This document shows positions 1 through 6,792 of a stretch of 8,718 nucleotides of DNA, one piece after another. Position numbers and translations under genes: made by a program. The stretch is from Cyclobacteriaceae bacterium (GTDB lineage Bacteria > Bacteroidota > Bacteroidia > Cytophagales > Cyclobacteriaceae), in the NCBI GenBank assembly GCA_029882725.1, contig JAOUKG010000069.1:1-8718 (forward strand), read 5' to 3'. Positions within the stretch are counted from its first letter, which is position 1. Each line of letters opens with the position of its first letter. The notes beneath the pieces are model-generated. The model did not search any database and had not been told where the DNA came from. It saw nothing but the letters and a program-made list of their open reading frames with translations.

Positions 1-144
1 CTCGTAACCGTCCGGTGCCTCTAACAAATTTAAAATAAACACAAACAAAATAATTGTACACCACGATCTGTCTTCTCCAAGAGTTTGGCCCAATAAAATC
101 CCCCTCAAGAATTGAGCTCCTACACAAATTCAAAACATAAATCC

Positions 145-152
145 TATCTTTG
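145..152 (+). promoter_or_regulatory. Bacteroidota-type -7 promoter box (TATCTTTG)
   Basis: TATCTTTG is an exact match to TAnnTTTG, the -7 element used by the primary sigma factor of Bacteroidota. It ends only 5 bases before the ATG at 158, so transcription would begin at or a few bases before the start codon. No TTG lies at the usual 17-23 base spacing; the nearest is at 112-114, about 30 bases upstream, so only the -7 half is supported. Confidence 0.5.
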
Positions 153-157
153 TCTTA

Positions 158-706
158 ATGCAAAAGTACAGCCAACAACTCTATTTTTTAGCGGTTATTC
201 CACCGCAACCCATATATGATGAAGTATGGAATATAAAGAAAAATATAGAGGAAGATTATCAATCGAAAGCCTCGCTGAACTCTCCCCCTCACATTACGCT
301 CCACATGCCTTTTAAATGGCGTGAGGATCGTGAGGATAAGTTGATTTCTACACTTGAAAAAGTCAGTGTGGAGCCCTTTCAAATTGAACTGAAAGACTTT
401 AAAGCCTTTGTTCCCAGAGTAATTTATATAGATTTAGTCCAAAATGAAGACCTTCGAAACCTTTGGAATGCCATAGTTGTAAGTATGTCTTCCCTCAATA
501 TATTAAATGCCGATTATAAAAATCGAGGATTTACCCCCCACATGACTGTCGCTTTTAGGGATTTGCGAAAGGAAATGTTTAAAAAAGCTTGGGAAATATT
601 TAAAAACACCTCTTTTTCAGCCTCTTGGGAAGTAAATAGTTTTTCCCTTCTAAAACATAATGGTAAAATATGGGAAGTATTTAAAAGCTTCCCTCTAACT
701 AGATAG
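158..706 (+). CDS. 2'-5' RNA ligase / 2H phosphoesterase family protein
   Basis: This 182-residue protein belongs to the 2H phosphoesterase superfamily (LigT / 2'-5' RNA ligase-like). Members hydrolyse or form 2'-5' or cyclic phosphodiester bonds in RNA or small nucleotides in the cytoplasm. Both signature HxTx motifs are present: H45-I-T-L within PPHITLHMPF and H128-M-T-V within TPHMTVAF, about 83 residues apart. Each follows a proline, and the length is typical of a single-domain member. There is no signal peptide or membrane segment. The ATG at 158 is preferred because the N-terminal strand (QQLYFLAVIPP) is a normal first strand of the fold and a -7 box sits just upstream. The gene appears monocistronic, since the next gene starts 135 bases later. 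The real substrate cannot be told from sequence; RNA cyclic phosphodiesterase is as likely as ligase. Confidence 0.85.
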   Translation: MQKYSQQLYFLAVIPPQPIYDEVWNIKKNIEEDYQSKASLNSPPHITLHMPFKWREDREDKLISTLEKVSVEPFQIELKDFKAFVPRVIYIDLVQNEDLRNLWNAIVVSMSSLNILNADYKNRGFTPHMTVAFRDLRKEMFKKAWEIFKNTSFSASWEVNSFSLLKHNGKIWEVFKSFPLTR

Positions 707-841
707 TTTCAATTTGTGTTTTTAATTCTTTAGGCCTATATTATTACAGTTTTTAGCCCAAAATTATGCAGAAGATTTAACCTTGAAGAAGTTTTCTGTT
801 ACCGAATAGTGGGTTCAAATCAACTTAAACAAAATTATAAA

Positions 842-1600
842 ATGGGAGGCTTAGGAAATGCATGCTTGTATTCAACTAAAATTTTGTGGTGTTTAGGAAT
901 CTCTGTTTTTCTTTTTTCCTGCACTGTTTCAAATAATTTTTATGTAAATAATCCGGTTCCTTTCGGGAAAGGTACAGCCAGAGGATATGTGGGATTAGCA
1001 TCGGGTATTCAACCAAAGGTAGATTCAGTTTCTGTAATTGATGGCAGGGTATACTATACAGAAAAAATTTCAGTAGCCCCTATTTTAGCATTGGGAGCGC
1101 AGATTGGAGTTTCTAAGCAGGCCGATGTTAGAGTGGCACTTCACTTTCCTAAAATTTTGGGAGGCATTGGTTTGCGTGGCGGTTTTCAATATAGTTTTTT
1201 TCCTGCCGAGTCAAAAGTTAATATGGCATTGGGTACTGATTTAGGCTTTGTGGTTTCCAAAGACAGTATACGATTATTTGGTTGGGATTGGACAGCCTCT
1301 GCATTGGATAAAACGAGTAATTCAGCACTAAATGGAGATGTTTTTTTGCCTGTTTCCTTTAAGCTGGGAGATGAAGCGAACATGGTAATAACACCAAGGT
1401 ATAGCTTTTATAAAATGTATATGCGTGAATTTGAACATAGAGACTATGGAATTCCTCATAATTTTAGAAGCCAAACCATAACTATTGGTCTACAAATCAA
1501 AAAAATATATTTGGAAACTAGCATTATGCATTCCAATAATATATTTTATACTCATGTAGGTATTGCAAAAATCATTTCAATCCATCCTGATGATGAATAA
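842..1600 (+). CDS. Putative outer-membrane beta-barrel-like lipoprotein, function unknown
   Basis: I do not recognise the family. Read from the ATG at 842 it is 252 residues. It opens with a hydrophobic segment (ILWCLGISVFLFSC) ending in a lipobox-like LFSC, so C27 would be the lipidated residue and the protein a lipoprotein. The rest is rich in glycine and in alternating hydrophobic/polar stretches such as GYVGLASGI, LALGAQIG, GLRGGFQYSFF, MALGTDLGFVVS, QTITIGLQI and THVGIAKI. These resemble transmembrane beta strands, so an outer-membrane barrel or barrel-associated protein is plausible. An in-frame GTG at 809 would add 11 residues. ATG is preferred because GTG starts are uncommon in this group and no ribosome-binding site favours it. 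The TAA stop at 1598-1600 runs straight into the heptamer array, and the neighbouring gene converges from the other side. Confidence 0.65.
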   Translation: MGGLGNACLYSTKILWCLGISVFLFSCTVSNNFYVNNPVPFGKGTARGYVGLASGIQPKVDSVSVIDGRVYYTEKISVAPILALGAQIGVSKQADVRVALHFPKILGGIGLRGGFQYSFFPAESKVNMALGTDLGFVVSKDSIRLFGWDWTASALDKTSNSALNGDVFLPVSFKLGDEANMVITPRYSFYKMYMREFEHRDYGIPHNFRSQTITIGLQIKKIYLETSIMHSNNIFYTHVGIAKIISIHPDDE

Positions 1601-1665
1601 TTATCCATTATCCATTATCCATTATCCATTATCAATTATCAATTATCAATTATCAATTATCAATT
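1600..1665. repeat. Heptanucleotide tandem array, 4x ATTATCC + 5x ATTATCA
   Basis: Nine perfect 7-base units: four ATTATCC (1600-1627), then five ATTATCA (1628-1662), then a partial ATT. The array fills essentially the whole space between two convergent genes. Its first base is the last base of the upstream TAA, and its last unit supplies the TGA stop (1660-1662) of the minus-strand gene. The two unit types form two pure blocks, which suggests expansion by slippage from two founder units. The same ATTATCA unit recurs at 7816-7840. Confidence 0.95.
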
Positions 1666-2151
1666 AAAAATAACCTCCCCCATATCTTCTTCACCCTCTA
1701 ATTTCAAACTCTGTAATTTACCGCCCTTTTCAATATGCACCAGATTGACCTGATCTTCGAAAGTACCTAACAACACATCATTTTTGATTCCAATAATTTT
1801 GGGTGAGACTACTTCAACAACTTCAAAATAGATAAAAACGGCATCCCGGTCTATTTCATGACCAACGTATCGCACGGTCTTTTCTTTTTTCTCTACGAAA
1901 ATATTTATGTGCCTCTTTATATAGGCTTTTAAAATCAGGTCTGTATCTTTTTTCGATAAATCGGTGATTATTAGTTCAGCGTTATGTATTTCATCTCTGA
2001 TCTCTTTTTCCAGATCATCCAAAAATACTCGTTGGGTTATTTCCAGGGCATGTCTTGTTTCGTCGTACTCCATCTCGCAAACTGAAATGTGCATTGGATG
2101 AAAATTAATTGACAACGAATTTAAAACCGCTAAAAGAAAAATAGTTTTCAT
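1660..2151 (-). CDS. DUF6702-like exported protein, function unknown
   Basis: A 163-residue protein with a short signal-like N-terminus (MKTIFLLAVLNSLSINF), followed by HPMHISVCEMEYDE and LEITQRVFLDDLEKEI. This arrangement is a His-Pro/His start, a strand ending in an acidic 'y(d/n)' turn, then a basic or hydrophobic strand with F-x-D-D-L-E. It matches my recollection of DUF6702, a Bacteroidota family of small periplasmic proteins with no known activity. The remainder is mixed alpha/beta, with acidic residues near the C-terminus. No catalytic motif is evident. The gene is divergent from the HupE-like gene, with 65 bases between their starts, so the two may share a regulatory region. Its stop codon is supplied by the heptamer array. 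The family assignment is from memory of the pattern; a profile search would decide it. Confidence 0.7.
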   Translation of the reverse strand: MKTIFLLAVLNSLSINFHPMHISVCEMEYDETRHALEITQRVFLDDLEKEIRDEIHNAELIITDLSKKDTDLILKAYIKRHINIFVEKKEKTVRYVGHEIDRDAVFIYFEVVEVVSPKIIGIKNDVLLGTFEDQVNLVHIEKGGKLQSLKLEGEEDMGEVIFN

Positions 2152-2188
2152 TTTTTTAAATTTAATACCAAAAATGACACGAATACTC

Positions 2189-2196
2189 TATACTTG
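2189..2196 (+). promoter_or_regulatory. Possible -7 box (TATACTTG) upstream of the HupE-like/M1 operon
   Basis: TATACTTG matches TAnnTTTG at all constrained positions but one and ends 20 bases before the ATG at 2217. No correctly spaced TTG is visible upstream, so this is a weak call. It lies in the 65-base space between the divergent DUF6702-like and HupE-like genes. Confidence 0.3.
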
Positions 2197-2216
2197 CAAT
2201 CAAAATTTGTCAAAGT

Positions 2217-2795
2217 ATGTCTGTATTTAATATATATTTCGACTTGGGCCTGGAACACATCCTTGCTCTTGCCGGTTTAGATCATATCATATTCATCATC
2301 ATACTTTGTGCCATATATTTAATGAGTGACTGGAAAAAGGTGCTCATATTGGTAACGGCATTTACAATAGGACACACCATTACCCTTGGGTTGGCAACTT
2401 TTCAGGTAATCAAGGTCAATTCCAGTTTAGTGGAATTCCTGATTCCCCTTACCATTTTCATAACTGCTCTAAGTAATATTTTCTTGGGCGACAGAAGTAA
2501 AATGAAAGTAAATGTCAATTATTACCTTGCATTATTTTTCGGGCTTATTCATGGGTTGGGATTCTCGAATAGTTTACGTGGGCTATTGGGAAAAAATGAT
2601 GATTTCGCTATTAAGCTCCTTGGTTTTAACCTTGGGCTGGAAGTTGGGCAAATAGTTATTGTTATGGCTTTCCTTTTGGTAAGTTTTTTGTTTGTAGATG
2701 TATTTAAAGCCAGCAGGCGTGATTGGCGGCTCGTAATCTCTTCCTTGGGAGCGGGTATTGCAATTTTACTTATGATTCAAAATAAATTCTGGTAA
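2217..2795 (+). CDS. HupE/UreJ family integral membrane protein
   Basis: A 192-residue polytopic inner-membrane protein, mostly hydrophobic with about six transmembrane segments. It carries the hallmarks of the HupE/UreJ family, whose characterised relatives move nickel or cobalt. These are H14 and the G20-L-D22-H23 motif at the start of helix 1, H53 in IGHTITL, H112 in GLIHGLGFSN, and the FNLGLEVGQ segment (137-145) with E142. Such His/Asp/Glu residues in membrane helices are likely metal ligands. It has no separate signal peptide; the first helix starts within 15 residues of the N-terminus. No hydrogenase or urease genes are in the window, so a role in those enzymes is not supported here. 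It ends 2 bases before the secreted M1 zinc peptidase gene, so the two are almost certainly co-transcribed and probably translationally coupled. The transported metal is unknown. Confidence 0.85.
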   Translation: MSVFNIYFDLGLEHILALAGLDHIIFIIILCAIYLMSDWKKVLILVTAFTIGHTITLGLATFQVIKVNSSLVEFLIPLTIFITALSNIFLGDRSKMKVNVNYYLALFFGLIHGLGFSNSLRGLLGKNDDFAIKLLGFNLGLEVGQIVIVMAFLLVSFLFVDVFKASRRDWRLVISSLGAGIAILLMIQNKFW

Positions 2796-2797
2796 TT

Positions 2798-5029
2798 ATG
2801 AAATTTAAAAAATGCTATGGTATCCTGTTTTTTGCATTATTATTTGCAACGGTTACAAATGTTAATGCGCAGCAGTGGGAACAAAAATTTGAACAATTAG
2901 GGCCTATTTTACCTACTCCAAATGAGTATCGTACGGGCTCAGGTGCCCCGGGACCAAAATATTGGCAGCAACAGGCCGATTATAAAATAGATGTAACGCT
3001 GGATGAAGCTAAACAACAAGTCAAAGGTTCAGAAACAGTAACCTACCACAACAACTCCCCGGAAGCGTTGAGTTACCTTTGGGTGCAGTTGGATCAGAAT
3101 ATGCGTGCCAGAGATAGCGAAACACCCTTAACTGATAGAAGTACTGTTAAAGATAATATGACAACTAAATCTGCAGGAAGTCTGGGTGCCTTCGATGACT
3201 TTGACGGTGGATTTAAAATTACCTCATTAACAGATACCAAAGGGAATAATTTGAAGTATGTTATTAATAAAACCATGATGCGAATTGACCTGCCCAGTCC
3301 TATGAAGCCTGGTGATATCTTTGAATTTAACGTGTCCTGGTGGTATAACATCAATGACCGTATGACCGACGGAGGAAGAAGTGGTTATGAGTATTTCCCA
3401 AAAGACGATAATTACTTGTTTACCATAGCCCAGTTTTATCCTCGAATGGCCGTTTACGATGATTATGAAGGATGGCAAAACAAACAGTTCTTAGGCCAGG
3501 GTGAGTTTACCCTTTCATTCGGAGATTTTGAAGTAAATATCACTGTACCTGCCGATCACATTGTAGCATCTACCGGCGAACTACAAAACCCTTCAGATGT
3601 TTTGACCTCTGATGAAATTAAAAGGTTTCAGGAAGCAAAATCCAGTTTCGACAAGACGGTTATTATTGTAACTGAAAAAGAGGCTATTAAAAAAGAGAAG
3701 TCCAAGTCAAAAAAAATGACTACATGGAAATTTAAAGCAGATAATGTTCGTGACTTTGCTTTTGCTTCCTCAAGAAAATTTATCTGGGATGCCCAGGCAG
3801 TAAAAGTGGGAAGCCATACTCCTCTTGCTATGAGCTACTATCCCAAAGAAGGTAATCCTTTATGGGAACAAGAATCTACTAAGGCGGTGAAAAATACTTT
3901 GGAGATTTATTCTAAATATACAATCGACTACCCTTATCCTGTTGCGATCTCAGTGAACGCAGCTTCTATCGGAATGGAATATCCCATGATCTGTTTCAAC
4001 TTTGGTCGTCAGGATGCAAACGGAAAAATTACAGACAGAATTAAATGGGGAATGATTGGTGTTGTAATTCATGAAGTAGGGCATAACTTCTTCCCTATGA
4101 TCATTAATTCCGATGAAAGACAATGGACCTGGATGGATGAAGGACTAAATACTTTTGTTCAATACAGAACCCAGGTAGAAAGATACCCCGATTTCCCCAA
4201 TCGAAGAGGTGTTCCTTCAGAAATTACAAGTTATATGAAAGGCGACAAATTGTTTATTCGTCCTATTATGACCAATTCAGAGCAAATTCTTCAGTTTGGA
4301 AATAATGCCTATGCGAAACCTGCCACTGCGCTATCGATATTAAGGGAAACCATCATGGGGCCTGAGCTGTTTGACATGGCTTTCAAAACATATGCAGACA
4401 GATGGGCATTTAAAAGTCCTAAACCTGCTGATTTTTTCCGAACTATGGAAGATGCCAGTGGTGTTGATCTTGATTGGTTCTGGAAAGGGTGGTTTTATAC
4501 TACCGATCATGTAGACATTGAAGTTTCTGAAGTAAAATGGTTCAAGGTTAGAACTGAAGAAGAAAAGTTGGAAGGTAGAGTAACTGCCAAAAATGTAACA
4601 GCTTCGGGTGGAGGAGAAAAAACTGGAGATGCACCCACCGATTTTAGTAACGGGCCACAACTCTTTAATTTATCTGAAACACCCCCAAGTGCTTACAGAG
4701 AATTTAATAATCGACTTGATGATAAAGCTATTATTAAAAAGTTAGCCAGTAAAAACTTTTATGAAATTAAATTCGCCAATACAGGCGGGTTGGTAATGCC
4801 TCTTATTGTTGAGTTTACCTTTAAAGATGGAACTAAAGAAAGAATAAAAGTACCAGCAGAAATCTGGAGGTTAAATGAAAGTGAAGTTTCGAAAGTTTTC
4901 AGCTTTGAGAAGGAAGTAGTGAATATAGTTTTAGACCCTGATAAGGAAACAGCAGATACCGAAACAGATAACAATACATTCCCAAGGGTAAATTCCCCTT
5001 CCAAATTTGACCAATTCAACAAAAAATAA
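2798..5029 (+). CDS. Secreted M1 family zinc aminopeptidase
   Basis: A 743-residue exported zinc metallopeptidase. A signal peptide spans residues 1-24 (cleavage likely after VNA, before QQW). The N-terminal M1 beta domain follows at about 50-290 (DYKIDVTLDEAKQQVKGSETVTYHNNS). The catalytic domain holds G392-M-E-Y-P, the counterpart of the GxMEN exopeptidase motif. It also has H425-E-V-G-H429 with the third zinc ligand E448 (DEGLN), giving the classic HExxH-x18-E, and a probable transition-state tyrosine Y505 in NAYAKPATAL. E426 is the expected general base. The family removes N-terminal residues from peptides; in the periplasm or outside the cell it would serve peptide scavenging or protein turnover. 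The C-terminal 200 residues form a beta-rich tail ending in a polar linker, and I see no type IX secretion sorting domain. It is the second gene of an operon with the HupE-like protein. All key residues are intact. Confidence 0.93.
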   Translation: MKFKKCYGILFFALLFATVTNVNAQQWEQKFEQLGPILPTPNEYRTGSGAPGPKYWQQQADYKIDVTLDEAKQQVKGSETVTYHNNSPEALSYLWVQLDQNMRARDSETPLTDRSTVKDNMTTKSAGSLGAFDDFDGGFKITSLTDTKGNNLKYVINKTMMRIDLPSPMKPGDIFEFNVSWWYNINDRMTDGGRSGYEYFPKDDNYLFTIAQFYPRMAVYDDYEGWQNKQFLGQGEFTLSFGDFEVNITVPADHIVASTGELQNPSDVLTSDEIKRFQEAKSSFDKTVIIVTEKEAIKKEKSKSKKMTTWKFKADNVRDFAFASSRKFIWDAQAVKVGSHTPLAMSYYPKEGNPLWEQESTKAVKNTLEIYSKYTIDYPYPVAISVNAASIGMEYPMICFNFGRQDANGKITDRIKWGMIGVVIHEVGHNFFPMIINSDERQWTWMDEGLNTFVQYRTQVERYPDFPNRRGVPSEITSYMKGDKLFIRPIMTNSEQILQFGNNAYAKPATALSILRETIMGPELFDMAFKTYADRWAFKSPKPADFFRTMEDASGVDLDWFWKGWFYTTDHVDIEVSEVKWFKVRTEEEKLEGRVTAKNVTASGGGEKTGDAPTDFSNGPQLFNLSETPPSAYREFNNRLDDKAIIKKLASKNFYEIKFANTGGLVMPLIVEFTFKDGTKERIKVPAEIWRLNESEVSKVFSFEKEVVNIVLDPDKETADTETDNNTFPRVNSPSKFDQFNKK

Positions 5030-5034
5030 TAATT

Positions 5035-5085
5035 ATTACCGTGGGGGCGCAATGTTTTGCGTCTCCACGGTAATGCTTTGCGCCC
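5035..5085. repeat. Nested intergenic palindrome after the M1 gene
   Basis: Arms 5035-5052 (ATTACCGTGGGGGCGCAA) and 5057-5074 pair in 16 of 18 positions around a 4-base TGTT loop. A second, competing pairing is exact over 8 bases: GGGCGCAA at 5045-5052 with TTGCGCCC at 5078-5085. The block lies just after the M1 stop (5027-5029), with no T-run after it, so it is not a classic intrinsic terminator. It may still stabilise or end the transcript. It is much more GC-rich than its surroundings and looks like a dispersed palindromic repeat. Confidence 0.75.
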
Positions 5086-5160
5086 TTCACAATAGCACTC
5101 CACAATCGCGCCCCAGGAATTTCATACCTACAATAAATTATTTCATTTGAATTCAACATC

Positions 5161-6462
5161 ATGGAATATCTTTATCTAATTACCGGAATTATAATAGGGG
5201 GCGTTGCTTCCTATTTTTACTTTAAATCCAATGGGGGTTTTGGAAATGATAATGAGGGGATAAAAGAGCAGGTTCTTAAAGATGCCATTATTGAGTGGAA
5301 AGATAAAGTTATCAAGGTGGAAACCGATTTGGAAAAAGAGCGTCGTACTAATATTGACCTCAACAGGCAGGTAGCTGGCCGGGAAATGGAAGTGAAAAAC
5401 CTTCAGGAAAAGTTATTTGAACAGAAAAAAGAGATACAGGTTATTCAGGAAAAGTTCTCATTGGAGTTTAAAAATCTTGCCAATCAGATTTTTGAAGAGA
5501 AAAGTAAAAAGTTTACAGATCAGAATAAACAGAATATCCTCGATATTTTGAACCCATTGGGAGAAAGAATATCTTCCTTTGAAAAGAAAGTAGAAGAAAC
5601 GAGTAAGGAAAGTATTGCCCGTAATTCCGCACTGAGGGAACAGATATCAGGGTTAAAAGAGCTTAATATAAAAATCACAAAAGAAGCTGAAAATCTGACC
5701 AAGGCGTTAAAAGGAGACAGTAAAGCTCAGGGAAATTGGGGAGAAGTTATTCTTGAAAGGATTTTAGAAAGTTCAGGACTCGAAAAGGGGAGGGAATATT
5801 CCGTTCAGGATTCCTTCAATACTCAGGAAGGGAAAAGATTACAACCCGATGTTATTATTAATCTCCCTGATAATAAAAATATCGTAGTAGACTCCAAGGT
5901 AAGTTTGATTGCCTATGAGCAATTTGTAAATGGTGAAGATAATACGGGAAAACAAATACAGCATAAAGCACATCTTAATTCTGTGCGCACTCACATGAAA
6001 AATCTAAGTGAGAAGAACTATCAATCTCTTTATGGTATTAAGGGACTGGACTTTGTGTTGATGTTTATACCTATTGAACCTGCCTTCAGTATGGCTGTTT
6101 CCACAGATGAATCGTTGTATTTGGATGCCTATACAAAAAACATAATTTTAGTTTCACCTACAACCTTGTTGGCAACCCTTCGCACCATTGCTAATATTTG
6201 GAAGAATGAATACCAAAACAGGAATGCCTTGGAAATTGCACGGCAAAGTAGTGATCTATACGATAAATTTGTTGGATTTACCGATGACCTTCTTCTTATC
6301 GGAAAACAAATTAATGGGTCTCAAAAGGCCTATGACGATGCTATCAAAAAACTCTCTGAAGGAAAAGGAAATTTGATAAGTCGAACAGAACGCCTGAGGA
6401 AATTAGGAATTTCTCCTTCCAAACAAATAGACCCTAAATTTTTGGATAAACCTGAAGATTGA
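5161..6462 (+). CDS. rmuC: DNA recombination protein RmuC
   Basis: A 433-residue RmuC homologue, a family that limits DNA inversions at short repeats and has a nuclease-like core. An N-terminal membrane anchor (YLYLITGIIIGGVASYFYF, residues 3-21) is followed by a long charged coiled coil (about 35-185, rich in K/E with heptad leucines). The RmuC core then holds G191-N-W-G-E195, P229-D230-VIINLPD and V-D244-S-K246. The spacing of D230 and D244-x-K246 fits a PD-(D/E)xK nuclease site. Later conserved segments (DFVLMFIPIEPAF, SPTTLLATLRTIANIW, NALEIARQSSDLYDKFVGF) are typical of the family. The protein is full length and should face the cytoplasm from the membrane. The ATG at 5161 gives the expected anchor directly. 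A weak -7-like TTCATTTG is at 5142-5149. Co-transcription with the M1 gene is unlikely because of the 131-base gap with a palindrome. Confidence 0.93.
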   Translation: MEYLYLITGIIIGGVASYFYFKSNGGFGNDNEGIKEQVLKDAIIEWKDKVIKVETDLEKERRTNIDLNRQVAGREMEVKNLQEKLFEQKKEIQVIQEKFSLEFKNLANQIFEEKSKKFTDQNKQNILDILNPLGERISSFEKKVEETSKESIARNSALREQISGLKELNIKITKEAENLTKALKGDSKAQGNWGEVILERILESSGLEKGREYSVQDSFNTQEGKRLQPDVIINLPDNKNIVVDSKVSLIAYEQFVNGEDNTGKQIQHKAHLNSVRTHMKNLSEKNYQSLYGIKGLDFVLMFIPIEPAFSMAVSTDESLYLDAYTKNIILVSPTTLLATLRTIANIWKNEYQNRNALEIARQSSDLYDKFVGFTDDLLLIGKQINGSQKAYDDAIKKLSEGKGNLISRTERLRKLGISPSKQIDPKFLDKPED

Positions 6463-6792
6463 GAACTGTTTTTTGTCTGAGTTACTTGTTCTAGAATATA
6501 TTATCAAAACTTAAAAAGAATTACTCCCAAACAGAATTGGTATGGAGGCACCTTTGGTCCTAGCTCATGATACTTCTATCTCTATCTCTATTATATGAAT
6601 TGTAAACCATAAGTAATTCCTGCTTTTTAACTCTTTCTAAAGGGAATTGAATTTGGATTTAATTGAGCGCTACGCGGAAATACAAAATCTCATTTTTAAG
6701 GAACATAATACACCAGTGTAAAAAACCTTTGAAACAAGTTACAAATTCACTTAATTGTATATTGATTCGTATATATATTTAAATAGTTTATT
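6463..6792. other. 330-bp non-coding interval
   Basis: No open frame with protein-like composition is visible on either strand in this interval. It contains a short hexamer repeat TCTATC (2.8 copies, 6575-6591), scattered A/T-rich sequence, and a weak promoter candidate near its right end. I find no tRNA cloverleaf, no convincing terminator after rmuC and no riboswitch core that I recognise. It may be simple spacer or hold a long leader for the downstream gene. Confidence 0.55.
6755..6781 (+). promoter_or_regulatory. Weak promoter candidate (TTG - 16 - TATATTTA)
   Basis: TTG at 6755-6757 and TATATTTA at 6774-6781 are separated by 16 bases, close to the Bacteroidota -33/-7 arrangement. The -7 box misses only the final G of TAnnTTTG. 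It lies 11 bases before the ATG at 6793, implying a very short leader. In such AT-rich sequence a match of this quality can arise by chance. Confidence 0.25.

Noticed and set aside
1..157. Possible partial genes at the left edge: a plus-strand tail R-N-R-P-V-P-L-T-N-L-K ending in TAA near 38, or a minus-strand hydrophobic start reading IILFVFILNLLEAPDGYE off the edge.
   Set aside because: Both are too short, they overlap each other, and the minus-strand reading has no ATG. Neither matches a family I know, so sequence beyond the edge is needed to choose.
1600..1665. CRISPR-like or satellite repeat
   Set aside because: Units are 7 bases with no spacers and no cas genes nearby; it is a simple tandem repeat.
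3094..3478. Minus-strand open frames inside the M1 gene
   Set aside because: They lie antisense to a clearly conserved M1 domain, have no protein-like motifs, and overlap one another; they are shadows.
5035..5074. Intrinsic terminator for the M1 operon
   Set aside because: The stem is strong but is not followed by a T-run, so it is described as a palindromic repeat instead.
6188..6376. Plus-strand 62-codon open frame inside rmuC
   Set aside because: It overlaps the conserved C-terminal part of RmuC in another frame and has no independent support.
6463..6792. Riboswitch, tRNA or small RNA in the 330-bp gap
   Set aside because: I could find no cloverleaf, no conserved aptamer core and no terminator hairpin to close a transcript.
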